Below, one piece after another: positions 1 to 9,637 of a stretch of 44,988 nucleotides of DNA; position 1 is the stretch's first letter; the number at the start of each line of letters is the position of its first letter. Below the pieces are notes generated by a model. That model ran no database searches, was not told the DNA's origin, and was given only the letters and a program-made list of their open reading frames with translations. The DNA is taken from contig JAJDUJ010000022.1 of assembly GCA_022826705.1 (NCBI GenBank), positions 1 to 44,988 on the forward strand, in the 5' to 3' direction. Origin of the DNA: Acidimicrobiia bacterium. Its GTDB lineage: Bacteria > Actinomycetota > Acidimicrobiia > Acidimicrobiales > Bin134. The position numbers and the translations under genes are program-made.

Positions 1-619
1 CGTCGAGCGAGAACGGAGACGCCGCGAAGCTCGTGATGACCACGACGACGGCCGCGCTGACCCACAGCGCGGCCCGGCGGCTCACATCCGGGAAGCGCCG
101 CCAGACGGTCATGTTCCCGGCGAAGCACATCACCGCCAACAGCGCCAGGAAATCGCCCCTCAGCGTCGGCTCTCCCACCGAACTCGACACGATCACCCCG
201 ATGCCCACCATGGTCAGGGCGATGGCCACGGCCACGCGCCGGGTGATGGGCTCACCCAGGAACAGCCGGGCGCACAGCGAGGCCATCAGTGGAGCCGCGG
301 CCACGATGGCCACCACGTTGGCCACCCGGGTCTCGGTGATGGCGGTGATGAAGGCGATCTGACTCACCGACGCGAGCGCCGCCACGCCAAAGATCGGCAA
401 CCGGTGGGTTCGCAGCGACTCCAACGCCGGGCGCCGGTCGAACCACCGCCCGAAGGTGGAGTGCACCACCAACGCGCAGCACGACACCAGGAAGGCCACG
501 TCCAGCGCACCGGCCTCCGACACCCTCACCCACAGCGAGTCGGTGGAGACGCTCAGCATGCCGACGCCTGCCAGCAGCCACCCCAGTGGTCGCCGATCGT
601 CCGAGTGCTCCGCGCTCAC
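1..619 (-). CDS. EamA/DMT-family permease, N-terminal part (runs off left edge)
   Basis: Drug/metabolite-transporter type membrane protein, cut by the window edge after 206 codons. The GTG start at 617-619 gives MSAEHSDDRRPLGWLLAGVG, followed by alternating hydrophobic helices. The stretch reading TETRVANVVAIVAAAPL, then an LGEPITRR loop and a helix with VGIGVIV, is typical of the first EamA repeat; the second repeat should lie beyond base 1. Such proteins export or import small metabolites across the inner membrane and the substrate cannot be read from sequence. No clear ribosome binding site precedes the GTG, so an internal ATG 20 codons in is a possible alternative start. It lies 165 bp downstream of xdhC on the same strand. 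The family call is fairly secure; the substrate is unknown. Confidence 0.75.
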   Translation of the reverse strand, partial: MSAEHSDDRRPLGWLLAGVGMLSVSTDSLWVRVSEAGALDVAFLVSCCALVVHSTFGRWFDRRPALESLRTHRLPIFGVAALASVSQIAFITAITETRVANVVAIVAAAPLMASLCARLFLGEPITRRVAVAIALTMVGIGVIVSSSVGEPTLRGDFLALLAVMCFAGNMTVWRRFPDVSRRAALWVSAAVVVVITSFAASPFSLD

Positions 620-784
620 CGGGTCAAGCTAACGGCCGCCCACGACGACCGAAGGGATGCCGGAGGCGCGGTGTTTCCCGCTCTTGTTCGCTGCGCTCAC
701 GGGCCGCTCGGGCCACGGCCTCGCTCGCATGAATCGGACTCGCTCACCCACCGCTCGGCCTCTGGGGCCGGCCGCGGCTCAGGT
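620..784. other. Intergenic stretch rich in GAGCG-type units
   Basis: Non-coding gap between the permease and xdhC. Read on the minus strand it holds several GAGCGA/GAGCGG/GAGCGC words and a short open frame (about 33 codons from an ATG, ending in GIPSVVVGGR) with no ribosome binding site. The biased, repetitive composition looks more like a dispersed extragenic element than a gene, but only one copy is present in this window, so this is an inference. Confidence 0.25.
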
Positions 785-1750
785 CTAGGCGAGGAAGGAC
801 TGCGGGTCGGCGGTGAAGGCCCGCTGGCAGCCGGGGGCGCAGAACCAGTAGTCGGCGCCCTCGTGCACGGTGTGGTACTTGGCGTCGTCGACCAGCACCG
901 TCATGCCACACACCGGGTCGATGGCCTCGGCCCGGAGCGGAACCGGGTCCGATCCGGTTGCCACCAGTTCGCCTCTTGCTCGACGAGCCACCAAGTCAGC
1001 CATGACCGCCACCGCGATCTCAGCATTGGCGACCGCGCCCAAGTCCAGGCCCGCGGGTGCGTGCACGCGGTCAAGTTCGGCCGGGGCCGCGCCACGGCTG
1101 CGCATATGGTCGAGCACAGTCCCGGCTCGGCGGTCGGATGCGATCAGGCCCACGTATCCAGCGTCGGAGGCCAGCGCGGCCTCCAGGGCCAGGTCGTCGT
1201 AGTGGCCCTGGGTGGCGACCACGACGGCGGTGGCGCCGTCGATGCCGAGTCCCGACAGGTCGAGCTTGGTGCGCACCAGTTCCGGCCGGGTGTGCTCGTC
1301 GGGGTTGCCGCCGTCATCGATGACGGTGGCCCCCCAGCCGAGCGAGACGGCCATCTCGGCCAGCGCGTCCACCGCCGGGGACCGACCCACGACGATCACC
1401 TGGGGCTCGGGACGGTGCGGCTCCAGGTAAACCTCAAGGGCCCCCTCGGACTCACAGGCCATGGCTATCGAGCGCACCCCCTCCTGGGATCGGCCGTCGA
1501 GTTCGTCGGGCTGTCCCAGGAACAGCAGGGCCGGTTGCCCGGTTTCCAGGCACTCCCGGGCGTGGCGCACGACCGAGGGCTCCGCGCAGGCGCCGCCCAG
1601 CCAGCCCCGGACCGTTCCGTCGGCCAGGACCACGGCCTTGGAGCCCTGCCGGCCCGACGACGGCCCCCGCCGCCACACCACCGTGGCCAGCACATACGGC
1701 ACCCGCTGCTCGCTGAGCTCCACCGCCTCGGCCAGCACAGATACATCCAT
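785..1750 (-). CDS. XdhC/CoxF-family molybdenum hydroxylase maturation protein fused to a C-terminal YHS domain
   Basis: XdhC/CoxI/CoxF proteins bind the molybdenum cofactor and help sulfurate it before insertion into xanthine dehydrogenase or CO dehydrogenase. Residues 8-75 match the XdhC/CoxI N-terminal domain (VLATVVWRRGPSS, GGACAEPSV). Residues 116-210 match the Rossmann-like XdhC C-terminal domain (PQVIVVGRSP, VIDDGG, ATQGHYDD, YVGLIASDRR). Residues 277-321 form a YHS domain: DPVCGM at 278-283, then YWFCAPGC with Cys304 and Cys308, the pattern of a metal-binding TRASH/YHS module. It lies on the cox strand, separated from coxL only by the PhoX-like gene, so it probably matures the CO dehydrogenase. 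ATG start with GGGAG upstream. The YHS fusion is the unusual part. Confidence 0.85.
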   Translation of the reverse strand: MDVSVLAEAVELSEQRVPYVLATVVWRRGPSSGRQGSKAVVLADGTVRGWLGGACAEPSVVRHARECLETGQPALLFLGQPDELDGRSQEGVRSIAMACESEGALEVYLEPHRPEPQVIVVGRSPAVDALAEMAVSLGWGATVIDDGGNPDEHTRPELVRTKLDLSGLGIDGATAVVVATQGHYDDLALEAALASDAGYVGLIASDRRAGTVLDHMRSRGAAPAELDRVHAPAGLDLGAVANAEIAVAVMADLVARRARGELVATGSDPVPLRAEAIDPVCGMTVLVDDAKYHTVHEGADYWFCAPGCQRAFTADPQSFLA

Positions 1751-1930
1751 ATCTCCCGCTCCCCGTCCTGCCGATCCTAGTCACAGCGCCTGATGTTCGA
1801 CCCCCTGGCCGCAGTTCAAGATGGAGAAGACCGTCGACGGCCAGCGCCAGGTCTCGGTGCCGATTGTTCGCATCGCCCGGCCGCAGGACGGCGGTCGAGG
1901 CGCCTCACGGACCGGACTACGACAAGGGGG

Positions 1931-3565
1931 TCAGGCTTCGTCAGAGCTCTGCGAGGCCTGCCCCCGTCGTCTCAGCGCGACCGCGCCCGCGACCGCTGCG
2001 GCGGCTGCGGCGACCCCCACGCCGACGCCGATGGCTGTGGTTGATCCCCCACCGTCTCCGCCGCTGTCGGGGGAAGCAGCCGCCAGCGTTTCGACGGGCG
2101 ATGCGGTCGGTGCCTGGGGCTCGGTCGGGACGGGGACCGGCTCGGACTCAGCCACAGGCTCGGACTCAGCCGCGGGCTCGGACTCAGCCGCGGGCTCGGA
2201 CTCAGCCGCGGGCTCAGACTCGGACTCAGCCGCGGGCTCGGACTCAGCCGCGGGCTCGGACTCAGCCGCGGGCTCGGACTCAGCCGCGGGCTCAGACTCG
2301 GACTCAGCCGCGGGCTCGGGAGCGCGCTCCTCAGTGGCGATGCCGCGGAAGGGGCCGGTGATCTCGTAGGTGATTCCGCCGATGAAGTCGGTTGTGGACA
2401 AGCCGTCGATGATCTCGCCGATCGCGCTGGGAGTCGGCCCTCGCTGACTCGAGAAGTACAACCGGTCGCGGGCCGGGCTGAACACGGGCCCGGTGATCTC
2501 TGAGCTGTCCTGGCCGACCACGCGCGCGAACGGCGCCACCTGGCCGTCGGGCGTGATGATCACGATCTCCATGTTGCCGCCGTCCTCGGCCACGAACAGG
2601 TCTCCAGAGCCGGCATCGACGGTGATGTTGTCGACTCCGGTCAGCACGGCGGTGCCGTCCTCCACCGTCTCGGGGGCGGGCGACCAGATCAGCTCATGCC
2701 GCTGCAACCGCACGTTGATGGCGTGGACCCGGTGGTCGAGCTTGGTGGTGAAGTAGATCCAGTCGTCGTGGTACCAGATCCCCTCCGCGCCCGGGAAAAT
2801 TGTGGCCTCCTCCACCTGCTCACGGGTCGGGAGATCCTGTGCGGACGGGTCGGGCACCGGCCTCCACGACACCGCGCCGTCGCCCGCCACGGTCGCCGCC
2901 TCGAGGAGACCCTCGGACAAGTCCGGGTAGGCGGCAGGGGTGTATCGGTACAGCACGCCCTCGGGCTGGTCCTCGGTGAGGTAGAGCGACTGGCCGATCG
3001 GATCCACGGCCACCGCCTCGTGAGTGAAGTTTCCCATCGCCGGATGCGCGACGGCGGGGGTGGCGCCAGTCGGGTCACACTCCCAGACCAGCCCATCGCC
3101 GACGAAGGCCTCCTCACACGACAGCCAGGTCCCCCATGGGGTTGGACCGCCCGCGCAATTCGAGTGGCTGCCCTCGAGGATCGGGTACGCGTCGAGCACC
3201 TCGCCCTCCGGAGAGAAGTGAATGGCGCTGGCACGGCCGCTGGCGGGCACCATGAAGTTGAAGACCTCGCTGTTGCAGACGTAGTACCAGCCGCCGTTGC
3301 CGTCATCGAAGGTCGCGGCCCCGTCCGGAAACAGGTGCCAGCGGTAATCGGTCCGGGCCACCGGCTCCCCCGCCACGGCGACGACGCGCGCGGTGAACCC
3401 GTCGGGGACGACGACGCCATCCGCGTTGGGCGCGAGCCCGTCGATCGAGCCGTAGGGAGACTCACCCGCCGACGCGGTCTGGGCCGCGGCCACTCTCACC
3501 GACGGAAGCAGGGCGGCGCCGGTGGCGCCCGCCACTCCTACGCGCAGGAACCTGCGTCTGTCCAC
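1931..3565 (-). CDS. PhoX/DUF839-family secreted protein with Tat signal, Ala-Glu-Ser-Pro repeat and C-terminal membrane anchor
   Basis: Resembles PhoX-type (DUF839) beta-propeller phosphatases. The GTG start at 3565 has AGGAG upstream. MDRRRFLRVGVAGATGAALL is a twin-arginine signal, so export in folded form is expected. The body (about residues 30-415) has WHLFPDGAATF, GGPTPWGTWLSCEE, NFTHEAVAVDP and YLTEDQPEG, typical of the family. Residues about 418-476 are AAESEP repeats, probably a wall-spanning spacer. The last 40 residues have a Gly-rich segment, an Ala/Val-rich hydrophobic helix and RRRGQ, a membrane anchor. Phosphatase activity is not proved, since many DUF839 proteins are uncharacterised. 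It starts 36 bp after the coxL stop on the same strand, so co-transcription with cox is possible. Confidence 0.8.
   Translation of the reverse strand: MDRRRFLRVGVAGATGAALLPSVRVAAAQTASAGESPYGSIDGLAPNADGVVVPDGFTARVVAVAGEPVARTDYRWHLFPDGAATFDDGNGGWYYVCNSEVFNFMVPASGRASAIHFSPEGEVLDAYPILEGSHSNCAGGPTPWGTWLSCEEAFVGDGLVWECDPTGATPAVAHPAMGNFTHEAVAVDPIGQSLYLTEDQPEGVLYRYTPAAYPDLSEGLLEAATVAGDGAVSWRPVPDPSAQDLPTREQVEEATIFPGAEGIWYHDDWIYFTTKLDHRVHAINVRLQRHELIWSPAPETVEDGTAVLTGVDNITVDAGSGDLFVAEDGGNMEIVIITPDGQVAPFARVVGQDSSEITGPVFSPARDRLYFSSQRGPTPSAIGEIIDGLSTTDFIGGITYEITGPFRGIATEERAPEPAAESESEPAAESEPAAESEPAAESEPAAESESEPAAESEPAAESEPAAESEPVAESEPVPVPTEPQAPTASPVETLAAASPDSGGDGGGSTTAIGVGVGVAAAAAAVAGAVALRRRGQASQSSDEA
2139..2312. 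repeat. 18-bp tandem repeat with a 78-bp higher-order unit, inside the PhoX-like gene
   Basis: The plus-strand unit GGCTCGGACTCAGCCGCG is tandemly repeated (first copy with a CACA end at 2139-2156). Every fourth unit is extended to 24 bp by insertion of an extra CAGACT-type hexamer, at 2211-2234 and 2289-2312, so 78-bp blocks (three 18-mers plus one 24-mer) occur twice, near-identically. In the protein this is AAESEP with periodic AAESESEP. All length steps are multiples of three, so copy changes keep the frame. Near identity suggests recent slippage or recombination. Confidence 0.95.
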
Positions 3566-3601
3566 GGCTCCAGCTCCTCTTGTCGAGCGTAAGGATGCGA
3601 A

Positions 3602-5956
<2,355 letters not shown>

Positions 5957-5965
5957 GATTGCTCC

Positions 5966-6445
5966 TCAGCTTCCGTTGGACGATTCGGCTACCCGAGCAG
6001 CCGCAGTCTGAATGGCCTTGACGATGTTGATGTAGCCGGTACACCGGCACAGATTCCCCGAAATGGCCCAGCGCACCTCGTCGTCGGACGGGTCGGTGTT
6101 CTCGGCGATGAGCGAGGCGCCCACCAGCATCATTCCTGGGGTGCAGAACCCGCACTGGAGGCCGTGGTCATCGGTGAACGCCGACTGGATGGGGTGCAGA
6201 CCGTCGGCACCCTTGAGGCCCTCAACCGTGGTGACCTCAGACCCGTCAGCCTGCGCGGCCAGCACCGTGCAGGCCTTGACCGGCTTGCCGTCCATCAGCA
6301 CGGTGCAGGCCCCGCAACTGGTGGTGTCGCAGCCCACATGGGTGCCGGTGAGCCCGACCGTGCGGCGGATGTGGTCCACCAGCAGCGTGCGGGGCTCCAC
6401 GTCGCTGGCGTGTTCGGAACCATTGATGGTGATGTTGACTTCCAT
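5966..6445 (-). CDS. coxS: Aerobic carbon monoxide dehydrogenase small (2Fe-2S) subunit CoxS
   Basis: Iron-sulfur subunit that carries electrons from the molybdenum site of CoxL to the FAD of CoxM. It has 159 aa, the normal length. The N-terminal plant-ferredoxin-type domain holds Cys39, Cys44, Cys47 and Cys59 (GCDTTSCGACTV then KAC). The C-terminal helical domain holds the second cluster at Cys98, Cys101, Cys133 and Cys135 (LQCGFCTPGM and NLCRCTGY). All eight ligands are intact. The start ATG has GGGGAG upstream and follows the coxM stop by one base, so the two are almost certainly translated from one mRNA. Confidence 0.95.
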   Translation of the reverse strand: MEVNITINGSEHASDVEPRTLLVDHIRRTVGLTGTHVGCDTTSCGACTVLMDGKPVKACTVLAAQADGSEVTTVEGLKGADGLHPIQSAFTDDHGLQCGFCTPGMMLVGASLIAENTDPSDDEVRWAISGNLCRCTGYINIVKAIQTAAARVAESSNGS

Positions 6446-6446
6446 G

Positions 6447-7310
6447 TCAGCTCCCCTCGGCCTGCTGAGCGGCGGCGGCCAGCCCCCGCTTGGTGTAAGT
6501 GCGGACCACCTGGCGCTTCCAGGCGGCAGTACCCCGGACGTCGTCGCGAGGCTCGGCAGCGGCCGCGGCCACCTCAGCGGCTTCCGCGAACAGCTCGTCG
6601 GAGGGCTGCTGGCCCACCAACAGTGCCTCGGCGTCGGCCACCTTGGTGTTGATCGGGTTCACCGAGGTGAGGGCCAACCCGGCAGCGGCAATGGCCCCGG
6701 AGTCATCCAGCTCCAGATGGGAGGCCACTGCCACGGTGGCATAGTCGCCGATCTTGCGCTCCAGCTTGAGGTAGGACCCACCGGAGCGGCCCGACGGGAC
6801 GGGGATGCGAAGCCCCACCACCAACTCGTCTTCGCCCAGCGTGGAGGTGAATGCCCCATCCACGAAGTCGGCAATGGGGATCGACCGCTCGCCGCCGGGC
6901 CCCTGGGCGACCACATCGGCCCCAGTAGCCAGCAGCACCGAGTTCCAGTCGCCCTCCGGATCGCAGTGGGCCACCGAGCCGCACATGGTCCCCCGGTTGC
7001 GCACCAGCGGATCGGCCACCCACGGGGCAGCAGCGGCAACAGCTCCAAACGTGGCATCCGAAGCCACCACATCAGCGTGACGCACCAGCGCCCCAACCTG
7101 AAGATGGCCGTTGACCCGCTCAATGGCATCCAGCCCGGCGATGCGATTGATGTCGATGAGCGTCTCGGGGAACGCCACCCGCATCTTCATCATGGGGATG
7201 AGACTCTGGCCCCCGGCAAGGAACCGACCCCCCTCCCCCGCGTCCACCTTGGCCTCCACCGCCTCCGCGACGGTCTGGGCCACGACAAGGTCGAACCGAG
7301 ACGGGAACAT
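6447..7310 (-). CDS. coxM: Aerobic carbon monoxide dehydrogenase medium (FAD) subunit CoxM
   Basis: FAD-binding subunit of the CoxMSL complex, 287 aa, usual size. The first FAD motif is AGGQSLIPMMKMR at residues 32-44. The second, around residues 107-122, reads RGTMCGSVAHCDPEGDW, a variant of the family TIGGS(V/L)AHADPA(A/S)D. The C-terminal CODH-FAD domain contains YLKLERKIGDYATVAVA. The ATG at 7310 is preceded by GGGGAGGAGG, a strong ribosome binding site. It is the first gene of the cox operon, and the 91-bp gap to the NYN gene upstream is the likely promoter region, although I see no confident -35/-10 pair there. Confidence 0.92.
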   Translation of the reverse strand: MFPSRFDLVVAQTVAEAVEAKVDAGEGGRFLAGGQSLIPMMKMRVAFPETLIDINRIAGLDAIERVNGHLQVGALVRHADVVASDATFGAVAAAAPWVADPLVRNRGTMCGSVAHCDPEGDWNSVLLATGADVVAQGPGGERSIPIADFVDGAFTSTLGEDELVVGLRIPVPSGRSGGSYLKLERKIGDYATVAVASHLELDDSGAIAAAGLALTSVNPINTKVADAEALLVGQQPSDELFAEAAEVAAAAAEPRDDVRGTAAWKRQVVRTYTKRGLAAAAQQAEGS

Positions 7311-7401
7311 AGGCCCTCCTCCCCTGGGCTTCAGTTGTGCCCGCCACCCTACCCCTCAACCCAAACGCCCCGCTGAGGAAGTGAAGGTGTTCATCTCAGG
7401 T

Positions 7402-7776
7402 TCATCCCAAGCGGCGGTCCAGTCGATCGCGAAATGCTCGGGCGCCTACTACTACGGCGCCGTGGTGGCGGACTCGACGGGCGAGGTCGCGGTCGGAGGT
7501 GACGACGGTGGCCGCCGATGGATCATCCATGTCGGCTACTTCTTGGGCGATGCGGTCGTCGGCGGCGTTGGGGCCGCGGCGGGAGGCGTAGGCCAGCTCG
7601 ACAAGGCCGTGATGCCCAGAGGGGAGGCTGGGCACTGGTCGGCCGTCGGCCACCACTAGGGCCGGCACACCGGCATCGGCAATGTCTTCGACCAAGCGGA
7701 TCAGCGCGCCGTCGCGGTCGGCCCACCAGCCGTCGGGACGGCACCCGATCACATTCATGGCGTCAACCACAATCAC
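7402..7776 (-). CDS. NYN-domain (PIN-like) putative ribonuclease
   Basis: Small protein of 124 aa that looks like a complete NYN/YacP-type PIN-like nuclease domain. Acidic residues expected to bind metal are visible: VVDAMNVIG near the N-terminus (Asp5 and Asn8), PNAADDRI in the middle, and VTSDRDLARRV near the C-terminus. YacP (Rae1) relatives cleave RNA on ribosomes, but the target here cannot be inferred. It starts 15 bp after the DyP peroxidase stop on the same strand, so the two may share a transcript. The fold call is good; nuclease activity is inferred. Confidence 0.75.
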   Translation of the reverse strand: MIVVDAMNVIGCRPDGWWADRDGALIRLVEDIADAGVPALVVADGRPVPSLPSGHHGLVELAYASRRGPNAADDRIAQEVADMDDPSAATVVTSDRDLARRVRHHGAVVVGARAFRDRLDRRLG

Positions 7777-7791
7777 TGTGGTTGACCCCCT

Positions 7792-8712
7792 TTACGCCAG
7801 GCTGGCGTCGAGGCACTCCACGGAGGGAGCGAAGTAGTAGCTGCCCGAAGCCGGGTTCGAGAAGTCGGTGAGCATGTCGCGCACCTGGCCGTTGCGGCCG
7901 TACATCGCATCCATGCGCTCCCGGAACGGGGCCTGGGTCTTGCAGAAGGCCATGAAGTACAGCCCCACAGTGCCGTCGTGGAAGGCATAGGGCGTGGACC
8001 GGCGAGCGATCTCGTCCCGCTTGGGCTTGGAGTCATCGGCGGTCTCGCCGTCGCGCAGCTCCACGTGGGAGAGGTGCGAATGCGGGGCCTGCTCGTCTAG
8101 ACGGGTGGAGTCGGCCTTGGTCCGACCGAAGTTAACCTCTTGGGTGGGCACATCAAGCTGCTCCCAGGCCACCAGGTCGTGAACCCAGCGCTGGGCGATG
8201 ATGAAGCTGCCGCCCGCACCGGCCTCGCCGTCGGGGACGATGGCCACGGCCGGCTGATCCTCATCCTCTGGGTTGCCCGTGCCGTCGATGAAACCGGTCA
8301 TGTCCAGACTCTCGCCGTAGATGAAGGTGGGGGTCTCCCGAGCCACGCTCATCCCGCCGGCGATCAGGGCCATGCGGGCATCCCACTGGGCCTTCCACAC
8401 CAAGTCCTTCTCGTCGTGGGTCATCCACAGCAGCAGTTCCTCTTGGGTGCCCTTGGCCTCGCGGCCGCTGCCGTCGATGGACTCCACCGTGTGATACGGC
8501 TGGAAGTCGCCGGGAACATCGTCGGTCAGGTCGGCCAAAAGGGTGGGGCCGAGCCCGATGACGAGGTTGATTCCCTGGGCGTCGCAGTTGCTGCGGCAAT
8601 CGGAAATAGCCGACTTGATGGCCCCCAAATCGGCGCCGTCACCGCGACTGAGGTGGACATACCACTGGTATTTGCCCATTTCGTTGAAAATTGCCGGCTG
8701 GCAGGTCGCCAT
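7792..8712 (-). CDS. DyP-type heme peroxidase
   Basis: Dye-decolorising peroxidase: a heme enzyme that uses hydrogen peroxide to oxidise dyes, phenolics or other substrates. The frame is open to 8805, but the ATG at 8712 (MATCQPAIFN) is preferred because AGGGAGGAG lies about eight bases upstream; this gives 306 aa, typical of bacterial class B enzymes. The GxxDG motif GFIDGTGNP is at 140-148 with the distal Asp143. Candidate heme-ligand histidines are His211, His213 and His216 (PHSHLSHVEL), and the arginine pair IARRSTPYAF follows at 237-238. The C-terminus (SVECLDASLA) is not an obvious encapsulin cargo tag and no encapsulin gene is present. No signal peptide is seen, so it should be cytoplasmic. 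Confidence 0.93.
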   Translation of the reverse strand: MATCQPAIFNEMGKYQWYVHLSRGDGADLGAIKSAISDCRSNCDAQGINLVIGLGPTLLADLTDDVPGDFQPYHTVESIDGSGREAKGTQEELLLWMTHDEKDLVWKAQWDARMALIAGGMSVARETPTFIYGESLDMTGFIDGTGNPEDEDQPAVAIVPDGEAGAGGSFIIAQRWVHDLVAWEQLDVPTQEVNFGRTKADSTRLDEQAPHSHLSHVELRDGETADDSKPKRDEIARRSTPYAFHDGTVGLYFMAFCKTQAPFRERMDAMYGRNGQVRDMLTDFSNPASGSYYFAPSVECLDASLA

Positions 8713-8752
8713 TGCGCATCTCCTCCCTGAAAACGTTGGCTGCTCACGAAGT

Positions 8753-8768
8753 CTGGCACTATTGCCAG
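8753..8768. promoter_or_regulatory. Perfect palindrome (candidate operator) between DyP and the enoyl-CoA hydratase operon
   Basis: CTGGCA-CTAT-TGCCAG is a perfect inverted repeat with 6-bp arms and a 4-bp spacer in the 116-bp gap between two divergent genes. The size suits a dimeric repressor such as a TetR or MarR protein. Its position lets one regulator control both the peroxidase and the acyl-CoA operon. No regulator gene is adjacent, so the partner is unknown. Confidence 0.45.
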
Positions 8769-8828
8769 GCAGATTCACCTTGAAGCGCAAAAATCCAGAA
8801 CCCATCCTGACAATTACAGGAGGAGCTC

Positions 8829-9623
8829 ATGAATCCCGATGACTACGGCGCCTTGGAAGTGTCCACCGCCGATCGCATCACCACGGTGGTACTCAACCGA
8901 CCCGAGGCCCGTAATGCCATCAACCCGGTACTGCACGACGACCTGACCCGGGTGTTCACTGATCTGGACCAAGACCCCGACACCGATGTGGCCATCCTTA
9001 CCGGAGCAGGCGGTTCGTTCTGCGCTGGCGGCGATATTCCCTGGCTGCGCCAACTGGCCGGAAACGTCTCTGAGGTGGAACGGGTGATCCGGGCCGACCG
9101 GCGCATCACCGAGTCGGCGCTCACTCTGGAAAAGCCCATCTTGGCCAAGGTGGACGGCCCTGCGGTGGGCCTGGGGTGCTCGCTGGCCCTGTACTGCGAT
9201 TTCGTATACGCCTCCGAGCGGTCGGTGTTCGGCGACCCCCACGTGTCGGTGGGCCTGGTGGCCGGCGACGGGGGCGCCCTGCTGTGGCCCCAGCTCGTGG
9301 GCTACGCCCGGGCCCGGCGCTACCTGCTGACCGGCGACTTCATCAAAGCCCCGGAGGCCGCCGACATCGGCCTCATCACCGAGTGCGTGCCTGGCGAAGA
9401 GCTCGACGACACCGTGCAGGCCATGGCCGAGCGGATGCGCGACGGGGCCCGCATTGCCATCAAGTACACCAAGGCGTCCATCAACGCCGGGCTGCGCCAA
9501 GTGGCCAATGCAGTGGTGGACCGGGCGGCGTCCACTGAGGGCATAACCATGATGACCGAGGACTTCAAGATCGCCCTCGACGCCTTCCTGGCCAAAGAGC
9601 CCCCAAAGTTCATCGGCCGCTAA
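8829..9623 (+). CDS. Enoyl-CoA hydratase/isomerase (crotonase) family protein
   Basis: Crotonase-fold enzyme of 264 aa acting on acyl-CoA thioesters, usually hydrating trans-2-enoyl-CoA in beta-oxidation. The oxyanion-hole segments are visible as SFCAGGD (63-69) and GPAVGLGCSLAL (110-121). In classical hydratases two glutamates do the chemistry; here the second region reads GLVAGDGGALL, with Asp147 where a glutamate is common, and no glutamate is obvious at the first site, so an isomerase or other crotonase reaction is possible. AGGAGG lies just upstream of the ATG. It is the first gene of an operon with an acyl-CoA dehydrogenase (14 bp later) and an APH-like protein. Confidence 0.88.
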   Translation: MNPDDYGALEVSTADRITTVVLNRPEARNAINPVLHDDLTRVFTDLDQDPDTDVAILTGAGGSFCAGGDIPWLRQLAGNVSEVERVIRADRRITESALTLEKPILAKVDGPAVGLGCSLALYCDFVYASERSVFGDPHVSVGLVAGDGGALLWPQLVGYARARRYLLTGDFIKAPEAADIGLITECVPGEELDDTVQAMAERMRDGARIAIKYTKASINAGLRQVANAVVDRAASTEGITMMTEDFKIALDAFLAKEPPKFIGR

Positions 9624-9637
9624 TTCGGAGACACGCT

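Noticed and set aside
404..1780. 458-aa plus-strand open frame
   Set aside because: Lies antisense to the XdhC-YHS gene and the intergenic gap; Arg/Gly/His-rich shadow with no recognisable domain.
2139..2312. CRISPR array
   Set aside because: Short, spacerless, in-frame coding repeat within a protein gene.
7792..8712. Encapsulin-cargo peroxidase
   Set aside because: No encapsulin gene in the window and no recognisable C-terminal targeting peptide.
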